Positions 1-6,070 of a DNA stretch of 10,145 bases are shown in pieces. Each line of letters starts with the position of its first letter. Within the stretch, counting starts at the first letter, position 1. The stretch lies in contig CAJPPF010000079.1 in assembly GCA_905372445.1 (NCBI GenBank), forward strand, positions 1 through 10,145. The letters are read 5' to 3'. Source of the DNA: an uncultured Prevotella sp. (GTDB taxonomy: Bacteria; Bacteroidota; Bacteroidia; Bacteroidales; Bacteroidaceae). The position numbers were made by a program, and so were the translations under genes. The notes beneath the pieces are model-generated. The model did not search any database. It was not told where the DNA came from and was given only the letters and a program-made list of their open reading frames with translations.

Positions 1-1
1 C

Positions 2-1039
2 ACTGAAGATGAGAGCAAATCCCCTCTACATCCATTAGCTGTTATAGTCTTAGTCAATGACAATATAGATATTCTCGAGCGCAATATACCCTTGTTTCTT
101 GAGCAGGAGTATGAACCGGGATATCAAATAATCATCGTTGCTAACGAAGGCGACACTCTTGCCGACAATCTGATGAAGCGCTATCAGGATCACAAGAGTC
201 TAAAGTCGACATTCATTCCAAAGACCTCGCGTTACATCAGTAGAGAGAAACTTGGAGTTACACTTGGTGTCAAGGCAGCAAGGCATGAATGGTGCATACT
301 CGTTGACGCTCTCTGTTATCCTAAAAGCAGGTATTGGCTTTCAGAAATGTCAAAACAATGTACCGACAGTCATAACCTCGTTGTTGGATACTGCAACTAC
401 GCCGACGGCACAAAGGCATACCGATTATTTACACGTATGCGTCATTTTGCATATATATGGCGTGATGCCATAAAAGGCGTTCCCTACGCTTCGAATAACT
501 CAAACCTTGCTTTCCGTAAGAGTGACTTCATAAATAACGAAGGCTATAGAGGAAATTTGGAATGTATACGCGGTGAGTATGATTTCATTGTAAACAAGTT
601 CGCACTTAAGAACAAAACAGGAGTTGTCACATCCAAAGAAGGCTCTTTGATAGAAAGTGTGCCAACTGATAAGCAATGGCATCGTCGGCAGATTTTCTAT
701 ATTCATTCACGAAAATTCATGAAACACGGAACATGGCATCAGGTTCTGTCGACTACAGACACGGTCCTACTCCACCTGACATGGATTGCCAGTATGGCAG
801 CAATCGTTATTGCAGCATTTCTGCAGAATTGGATATTGCTTATATCTGCCATATTAGCCATATTAATCAATGTCTGTTGGCGTACTTTAACAGGGAGGAA
901 AGTAGCTGCACTACTCCACACAGATGTTCCAACATGGCAAATTATCCCTTTAGAATTGTCTTCTATATGGCATGCTCTTGCTGATAAGATACACTATCAC
1001 AGAGCAAATCCGTATGATTTCACATGTCATAAGTTATGA
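2..1039 (+). CDS. GT2-like membrane glycosyltransferase, 5' end cut by window
   Basis: The frame is open from the left edge (first full codon at 2) to TGA at 1037-1039, giving 345 residues of a longer protein. A TTG at 92 could be read as a start, but the sequence upstream of it is typical GT2 N-terminus (PLAVIVLVNDNIDILERNIP, then IIIVANEGDT), so the true start lies outside the window. The GT-A nucleotide-binding half is followed by VDALCYP (fragment residues 101-107) where GT2 enzymes carry DxD, then RGEYDF near the usual ED motif and KQWHRRQ near QxxRW. Two hydrophobic helices follow in the C-terminal third (about WIASMAAIVIAAFL and WILLISAILAILINV), placing it in the inner membrane. The family transfers a sugar from a nucleotide donor to lipid or glycan; donor and product cannot be read here. 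It overlaps the next gene by 4 bp. The class call is good; exact function is unknown. Confidence 0.85.
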   Translation, partial: TEDESKSPLHPLAVIVLVNDNIDILERNIPLFLEQEYEPGYQIIIVANEGDTLADNLMKRYQDHKSLKSTFIPKTSRYISREKLGVTLGVKAARHEWCILVDALCYPKSRYWLSEMSKQCTDSHNLVVGYCNYADGTKAYRLFTRMRHFAYIWRDAIKGVPYASNNSNLAFRKSDFINNEGYRGNLECIRGEYDFIVNKFALKNKTGVVTSKEGSLIESVPTDKQWHRRQIFYIHSRKFMKHGTWHQVLSTTDTVLLHLTWIASMAAIVIAAFLQNWILLISAILAILINVCWRTLTGRKVAALLHTDVPTWQIIPLELSSIWHALADKIHYHRANPYDFTCHKL

Positions 1040-1827
1040 GAATAAGAATGTTTCTCGGGGCAGACCTCGACAATAATAAAATTCCTGAAAGAACCATTGA
1101 GACTCTCTGTGCGGAGTTCGCAAAGGATCAAAACATCGAAATCACTGATGATAATCCCGATGTTATTCATTTCTTTGGAGCTTGGACACCCTCTGCACAG
1201 AATGTTGCAAAGGATGCACATATGAAATATATTGCTACTGTACACACTCCACTTGGTTCTCTTTCACCATGGCAACCGCGAAGTTCAGCCAATGTAAAGC
1301 TGACTTCAAGGTGTACAGCCATTGTTGCGTCAGGACAGATGGAACTTGAACTCATAGACGATGGTACAAGCAGGAAGTTGACAAATATCCTTAATCCTGT
1401 AGTAACAAACACGACTACTCCTGAAAAGATGGCATCTGAATATAAGGATGTATATATTAAGTATATAAGAGTCAATGATGATAAACTCTGGGAAGATATT
1501 GTGCACAAGGTAGGAATGATACGCGAATCTGATGAAATGATACTCAACATATGCAAAAACCTACTCTATGCTCAATGTCTTGCTACGCGTCGGAATATTC
1601 CCCACACATTCATCAACAACTTATCCAATCTGCTCACAAACAGTAACTATGATGAATACAGACTTGGCGAGGTTTTAAAACTCATACATTTGTATCATTT
1701 CACGCAACGGCTTGAATATATACTTCAGGAAAAGTCAGGTCTCACCGAGGGTTTCATGCCTCTTCCTATGAAGGATGATAAGGTCGCACATCAGATGCTT
1801 ACACTCATTACAGACTATAAAAAATAA
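1036..1827 (+). CDS. Shortened GT-B (GT4/GT1-like) glycosyltransferase-related protein
   Basis: The 263-residue protein starts at the ATG inside the ATGA overlap with the upstream GT2 gene, which implies translational coupling. Residues 1-125 read as the N-terminal Rossmann half of a GT-B glycosyltransferase: MRIRMFLGAD, then PDVIHFFGAW (41-50), YIATVHTPLGSLSPW (65-79), CTAIVASGQMELELI (93-107) and KLTNILNPVV (114-123). The sequence then departs from the family. The C-terminal donor-binding half, with its ExxxxxxxE region, is not visible; residues 135-263 are mostly predicted helix, rich in Leu, Asn and Ile. GT4 enzymes are normally about 350-400 residues, so this one is short. There is no signal peptide or membrane segment, so it is probably cytoplasmic. 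It may be a divergent enzyme or a partner of the GT2 protein; both are inference. The stop is 4 bp before the chosen fbp start. Confidence 0.7.
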   Translation: MRIRMFLGADLDNNKIPERTIETLCAEFAKDQNIEITDDNPDVIHFFGAWTPSAQNVAKDAHMKYIATVHTPLGSLSPWQPRSSANVKLTSRCTAIVASGQMELELIDDGTSRKLTNILNPVVTNTTTPEKMASEYKDVYIKYIRVNDDKLWEDIVHKVGMIRESDEMILNICKNLLYAQCLATRRNIPHTFINNLSNLLTNSNYDEYRLGEVLKLIHLYHFTQRLEYILQEKSGLTEGFMPLPMKDDKVAHQMLTLITDYKK

Positions 1828-1831
1828 AATT

Positions 1832-3814
1832 ATGGCAAACAAAAGATATAACATCAAACGTGACAAACGATATCTCGAGCTCTTATCACAGTCTTTCCCT
1901 ACTGTAGCAGCTGCCAGCACTGAGATAATAAACCTCCAGGCTATTCTTAACCTGCCAAAAGGTACAGAACATTTTCTTGCCGATATTCACGGCGAGCATC
2001 AGGCGTTTCTACATGTTCTGAAGAATGCTTCAGGAAACATTAAACGAAAAGTGAAGGAACTCTATGGTTTAGAGATGTCTCTTGACGATATTCGTGATTT
2101 CTGCTCACTTATCTATTATCCGGAAGAGAAACTGGAGATTATAAAAGAACGCGACATCAATCTACACTCATGGTACAACGAAACGATTAATCGCCTCGTA
2201 GGTTTATGTCGTGAAGTTTCAAGCAAATATACTCGTTCAAAGGTTCGTAAAGCTCTTCCTGAGAGTTTCTCATACATTATTCAGGAACTCCTGCATGAGC
2301 AAAACGCCGACCATAACAAGCGTGCATACGTTAAAGGCATCATCGAGACGATTATCAATATCGGACGTGCAGACGACTTTATTATAGCTATCTCCAATGT
2401 CATTCAGCGTCTTATTATCGACCAACTGCATATTCTCGGCGATATCTTCGATCGCGGTTCCGGTGCACACATCATCCTCGACAGCCTTCGACAGTATCAC
2501 AGTTGGGACATACAATGGGGCAATCATGATATTCTATGGATGGGAGCATGTGCGGGTAATACAGCATGTATATGTAATGTCATACGTCTGTCGCTACGCT
2601 ATTCCAACCTAACAACCCTTGAGGATGGATATGGTATAAACATGATGCCACTGGCTGCATTTGCAATGGAGACATATAAAGACGATCCATGTGAGGAGTT
2701 CATGCCAAAGACCATCGGCAAGGAGGCTGATACACAGAATATGACACGCCTTACTGCTCAGATGCACAAAGCTATTTCTATCCTTCAGTTCAAGGCGGAG
2801 GCTAAGATTATAAAGCGTAACCCACATTGGCTGATGAACGACCGTTGTCTGCTTGAATCAATAAACTATGAAAAAGGAATAATCCTGATTGATGGCAAGA
2901 CATACTCTCTTAAGAGCAATAATTTCCCGACAATCAATCCGTCCGACCCTTCGGCAATGACAGAAGAAGAGGAACTGTTGATGAACCGACTTGCCCATTC
3001 CTTCATGGTCAGTGAGAAACTTGGTAAACATATACGTACAATCCTGCGTCATGGCTCGATGTATAATATATGTAATGGCAACCTCATGTATCATGCAGCC
3101 ATACCACTTAACGATGACGGTTCTATACGTAATGTGGAGATAACTCCCGGGCAATATCTTGGTGGACGTGCATTGCTTGATGCAACTGATATGATTATAA
3201 GAACAGCATTCCAACCTGAAGCCGACATCAATGAGAGGGAATACGCACGTGACTATTTTCTTTATCTATGGTGTGGTCCGGACAGTCCTCTGTTCAATAA
3301 ATCCAAGATGGCAACCTTTGAACGTTATTTCATAGAAGAAAGTGAGACACACCACGAATCAAAAGGACCTTATTTCAAGCTCCGCAACAATGAAGACATT
3401 GTCGATGGCATACTCGATGCTTTTAAGGTCAAAGGAAAGAATCGCCATATAATCAACGGACACGTTCCGGTACATGCGGCAGAGGGAGAAAATCCTATTA
3501 AAGCTGGTGGACGCCTGATGGTTATTGATGGCGGATTCTCTCAACCATATCACAAGACAACAGGTATTGCAGGCTACACCTTGGTATATCACTCCCGCGG
3601 TTTTCAGCTGGTGCAGCACGAGCCATTCAACAGTACATCTGAAGCAATACGCAATGGCACAGATATTAAATCAACCACCCAGATCATTGAGATGAGCGAT
3701 CATCGTATGCTCGTTGCCGATACTGATCGTGGCAGGGAATTGAAACAACAGATTGTCGATTTGAAAGAACTGCTGTATGCCTATCGTCATGGGTGGGTAA
3801 AAGAACAAGAATAA
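1832..3814 (+). CDS. fbp: Class III fructose-1,6-bisphosphatase
   Basis: This 660-residue cytoplasmic enzyme hydrolyses fructose 1,6-bisphosphate to fructose 6-phosphate (EC 3.1.3.11), the committed step of gluconeogenesis. Class III enzymes (Firmicutes/Bacteroidetes type, e.g. B. subtilis Fbp, about 670 residues) have a calcineurin-like metallophosphatase core, and all its signatures are present: DIHGEH (51-56), GDIFDRG (203-209), GNHD (230-233) and GHVPV (from 543), followed by VIDGGFSQPYHKTTGIAGYTLV. The N-terminal block AAASTEIINLQAILNLPKGTEHFL is typical of the family. An in-frame ATG at 1775 would add 19 residues and overlap the previous gene. ATG 1832 is preferred because it gives the normal N-terminus, follows the upstream stop by 4 bp and sits behind an A-rich leader. 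It is probably translated from the same mRNA as its neighbours, providing hexose phosphate for the sugar-nucleotide pathways that feed glycosyltransferases (inference). Confidence 0.97.
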   Translation: MANKRYNIKRDKRYLELLSQSFPTVAAASTEIINLQAILNLPKGTEHFLADIHGEHQAFLHVLKNASGNIKRKVKELYGLEMSLDDIRDFCSLIYYPEEKLEIIKERDINLHSWYNETINRLVGLCREVSSKYTRSKVRKALPESFSYIIQELLHEQNADHNKRAYVKGIIETIINIGRADDFIIAISNVIQRLIIDQLHILGDIFDRGSGAHIILDSLRQYHSWDIQWGNHDILWMGACAGNTACICNVIRLSLRYSNLTTLEDGYGINMMPLAAFAMETYKDDPCEEFMPKTIGKEADTQNMTRLTAQMHKAISILQFKAEAKIIKRNPHWLMNDRCLLESINYEKGIILIDGKTYSLKSNNFPTINPSDPSAMTEEEELLMNRLAHSFMVSEKLGKHIRTILRHGSMYNICNGNLMYHAAIPLNDDGSIRNVEITPGQYLGGRALLDATDMIIRTAFQPEADINEREYARDYFLYLWCGPDSPLFNKSKMATFERYFIEESETHHESKGPYFKLRNNEDIVDGILDAFKVKGKNRHIINGHVPVHAAEGENPIKAGGRLMVIDGGFSQPYHKTTGIAGYTLVYHSRGFQLVQHEPFNSTSEAIRNGTDIKSTTQIIEMSDHRMLVADTDRGRELKQQIVDLKELLYAYRHGWVKEQE

Positions 3815-3825
3815 CATTTAATGAT

Positions 3826-4755
3826 ATGAATAAACGTCTTACCGTCATCCTCGTTTTTTGTCTGGTTTATGCCACTGCTGCCTTGGCTCAATATCGTTGG
3901 AACCAGGCTTATCAGGATTATATCAACCAATACAAGGACATTGCTATAGAAGAAATGCTCCGCTATAATATCCCGGCAAGTATCACTCTGGCACAGGGAC
4001 TTCTTGAGAGCGGAGCCGGGAAAAGTGATTTGGCACGCAACGGCAATAATCATTTTGGCATCAAATGCCACGACTGGACCGGACGAACGATTCATCATGA
4101 CGATGATGACCTTCAAGAGTGCTTCCGTGCTTATGACAGTGCTCTACAGAGCTACGAAGACCATAGCAAATTCCTTAGGAATAAACCGCGTTATTCCTCA
4201 CTATTCCGTCTTGAGCGTACAGACTATAAAGGATGGGCTCATGGACTGAAAGCGGCTGGCTATGCGACAAATCCCCAATATGCCTACTCTCTTATAAATA
4301 TCATTGAGACATATAACCTCTCGCAATATGATAAAGCTACGTCATATAGTAATAAGTTCGCTCAAGAGCCTAACAATAGCTATGGCAATAACACAGTACC
4401 TTACACAGGTATACACACCATACGCATTGCCAACAAGAACTACTACGTTGTAGCGCGTCAGGGCGATACCTTCCGCAGCATCAGCAAGGAGGTCGGCGTT
4501 TCCTACCGCAAACTTGCCAGATACAATGAACGCGACAAAAACATGGTGCTTGCACAAGGTGATATCGTATTTCTGAAAAAGAAACGCACTAAAGCCGACA
4601 AGATTTTTAAACATGTACCACATATCGTCAAAGCAGGTGAAAGTATGTACACCATTGCACAGCGTTATGGAATACGGTTAAAGAGCTTATACAAAAAGAA
4701 TCATCTCGACTATGACCATGAGATACGTCCAGGAGAGATATTGAAAGTTTATTAA
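3826..4755 (+). CDS. Secreted GH73 glucosaminidase with two LysM domains
   Basis: The 309-residue protein has a Sec signal peptide, MNKRLTVILVFCLVYATAALA, with probable cleavage after residue 21 (ALA|Q). Residues about 25-170 form a mannosyl-glycoprotein endo-beta-N-acetylglucosaminidase-like (GH73) domain: ASITLAQGLLESGAGKSDLA holds the expected catalytic Glu (E61), followed by NNHFGIKCHDW, CFRAYDSALQSYEDHSKFL and GYATNPQYAYSLINIIE. Two LysM repeats follow, at about 206-250 (YYVVARQGDTFRSISKEVG to GDIVFL) and 266-309 (HIVKAGESMYTIAQRYG to the C-terminus). GH73 enzymes cut the glycan chain of peptidoglycan and LysM binds it, so this is a periplasmic wall-remodelling hydrolase. An in-frame earlier start at 3793 would overlap fbp and place charged residues before the signal peptide, so ATG 3826 is chosen. 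It lies 11 bp after fbp and 11 bp before the M64 gene, in the same probable operon. Confidence 0.93.
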   Translation: MNKRLTVILVFCLVYATAALAQYRWNQAYQDYINQYKDIAIEEMLRYNIPASITLAQGLLESGAGKSDLARNGNNHFGIKCHDWTGRTIHHDDDDLQECFRAYDSALQSYEDHSKFLRNKPRYSSLFRLERTDYKGWAHGLKAAGYATNPQYAYSLINIIETYNLSQYDKATSYSNKFAQEPNNSYGNNTVPYTGIHTIRIANKNYYVVARQGDTFRSISKEVGVSYRKLARYNERDKNMVLAQGDIVFLKKKRTKADKIFKHVPHIVKAGESMYTIAQRYGIRLKSLYKKNHLDYDHEIRPGEILKVY

Positions 4756-4766
4756 AAAGAATAATT

Positions 4767-6008
4767 ATGAAAAGAAATTACCTTGTAAGTCTGTTCCTGA
4801 TGATGATGTTCTGCCCAATTAACATATATGCGCAGGAATTCAATCGTTATTTCAGTGATGCTACATTAAGACTCGATTATATATTTGCGGGCAATACCGA
4901 ACATCAGTCTATATACCTTAATCGTTTAAACAAGTTGCCGCGATGGTATGGCAAGCGTAAGAATCTGACAGAAGTCCCTATGGAGGGATACGGGCAGATC
5001 ATTGTGCGCGAACATAGCTCACAGCAAATAATTTATCGTAATTCATTCTCAACTCTGTTTCAAGAGTGGCTCTCTTACGACGAGGCAAAGTCACAGCATA
5101 AATCGTTCGAGAACGTGCTGCTCATACCTATGCCTAATGATACTGTCGACGTAACAGTCGAACTATATAATAACAGACGTGAAGTAATGACACAGATGGA
5201 GCATCAAGTAATTCCTTCAGATATTCTGATACGTAACATAGGAAATAAACCTACACCTTACGATACACTTGTCAAAGCTCCTGACCCAGACCATGCCATC
5301 AATATAGCTTTCGTTGCAGAGGGCTATACTAATGAAGAGATGTCTATATTCATAAATGACTGTAATACAGCTATTGATGCTATTTTTGAGCATGAACCAT
5401 TCAAGTCGGCAAAGTCAGGCTTTAATATCGTTGCGGTGAAATCTTCTTCCATTGACAGCGGCACCAGCGAACCAGGAAACGGCATCTGGCGCAACACCGT
5501 TCTGGGGAGTCATTTTAACACATTCTATTCTGACAGATATCTGACCACATTAAATCTATTCGCCCTTCATGATGTCCTTGCCGGAACGCCCTATGAGCAT
5601 ATCATCGTTCTGGTGAACACTGAGAAATACGGAGGTGGAGGAATACTCAATTCCTACAATCTTTCCATGACACATCATCCTAAATTCCGACCAGTCGTTG
5701 TGCATGAATTTGGACACAGTTTTGCAGGACTGGCTGACGAGTATGCATACGAGACGGAAGAGATATCTATGTATCCTCATGATATAGAGCCTTGGGAACA
5801 GAACATCACAACACTTGTTGATTTCTCTTCAAAATGGGAGAATATGATGGGACACAACGGAGTAGGATTAAACGAAGGTGCAGGTTATAGTCCCAAGGGG
5901 CTGTACCGTCCATGCAAAGACTGCCGGATGCGCACTAATGAGACACCAGACTTCTGTCCTGTCTGTCAGCATATTCTGAAGAAAGTTATTGATTTCTACA
6001 CAAAGTGA
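4767..6008 (+). CDS. Secreted M64-family (IgA-peptidase-type) metallopeptidase
   Basis: The 413-residue protein begins with a signal peptide, MKRNYLVSLFLMMMFCPINIYAQ. Residues about 24-150 look like the M64 N-terminal beta domain, and the catalytic domain begins near 165 (HAINIAFVAEGYTNEEM). The zinc motif is HEFGHSFAGLADEY, with H313, E314 and H317 and the family's downstream acidic ligand D324. GGGGILNSYNLSMTHH lies just before it. Four cysteines close the protein in CKDC (383-386) and CPVC (397-400), possibly a small structural metal site. Family M64 is named for the Clostridium ramosum IgA endopeptidase. Bacteroidales encode many paralogues whose substrates are mostly unknown, so IgA cleavage should not be assumed. 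It is expected in the periplasm or exported. The gene starts 11 bp after the glucosaminidase stop, suggesting the two secreted hydrolases are co-expressed. It is the last gene of the run before an independent promoter. Confidence 0.93.
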   Translation: MKRNYLVSLFLMMMFCPINIYAQEFNRYFSDATLRLDYIFAGNTEHQSIYLNRLNKLPRWYGKRKNLTEVPMEGYGQIIVREHSSQQIIYRNSFSTLFQEWLSYDEAKSQHKSFENVLLIPMPNDTVDVTVELYNNRREVMTQMEHQVIPSDILIRNIGNKPTPYDTLVKAPDPDHAINIAFVAEGYTNEEMSIFINDCNTAIDAIFEHEPFKSAKSGFNIVAVKSSSIDSGTSEPGNGIWRNTVLGSHFNTFYSDRYLTTLNLFALHDVLAGTPYEHIIVLVNTEKYGGGGILNSYNLSMTHHPKFRPVVVHEFGHSFAGLADEYAYETEEISMYPHDIEPWEQNITTLVDFSSKWENMMGHNGVGLNEGAGYSPKGLYRPCKDCRMRTNETPDFCPVCQHILKKVIDFYTK

Positions 6009-6017
6009 GACTAAGCA

Positions 6018-6034
6018 TTGGCACGTTTTTTGCT
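6018..6034 (+). promoter_or_regulatory. Predicted sigma-54 (-24/-12) promoter of clpC
   Basis: TTGGCACGTTTTTTGCT matches the sigma-54 consensus YTGGCACGNNNNTTGCW at every fixed position. The invariant GG (6020-6021) and GC (6032-6033) are exactly 10 bp apart, as required. A start would fall near 6045, leaving a leader of about 26 nt that includes the Shine-Dalgarno. The site sits in the only non-coding gap before clpC and points at it. Sigma-54 promoters need an AAA+ activator bound upstream; no clear activator site is recognisable in the end of the M64 gene. An overlapping housekeeping promoter of Bacteroidetes type (TTTG at 6029, TA at 6049) is possible but fits poorly in both spacing and -7 box. 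Confidence 0.75.
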
Positions 6035-6057
6035 CGAATGGCAGTAGTTAATATAAG

Positions 6058-6063
6058 AAAGGA
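6058..6063 (+). promoter_or_regulatory. Shine-Dalgarno of clpC
   Basis: AAAGGA lies 7 nt before ATG 6071. It is worth noting because the other starts in this window follow A/T-rich leaders without such a motif, as is usual in Bacteroidetes. It fixes the clpC start. Confidence 0.6.
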
Positions 6064-6070
6064 TTAAACT

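Noticed and set aside
1775..1831. Earlier in-frame ATG for fbp
   Set aside because: It would add 19 residues that overlap the upstream gene and do not resemble the family N-terminus; ATG 1832 gives the expected beginning.
3821..3829. Minimal upstream frame ATG-ATA-TGA overlapping the glucosaminidase start
   Set aside because: Two codons in an A/T-rich gap are expected by chance, with no leader-peptide features.
4030..4046. TTGGCACG inside the glucosaminidase gene as a second sigma-54 site
   Set aside because: No GC falls at the required distance and the site lies within coding sequence for the conserved GH73 domain.
6029..6057. Bacteroidetes housekeeping promoter (TTTG / TAnnTTTG) before clpC
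   Set aside because: TTTG at 6029 and TA at 6049 are 16 bp apart, shorter than usual, and the second half of the -7 box does not match; the sigma-54 reading fits far better.
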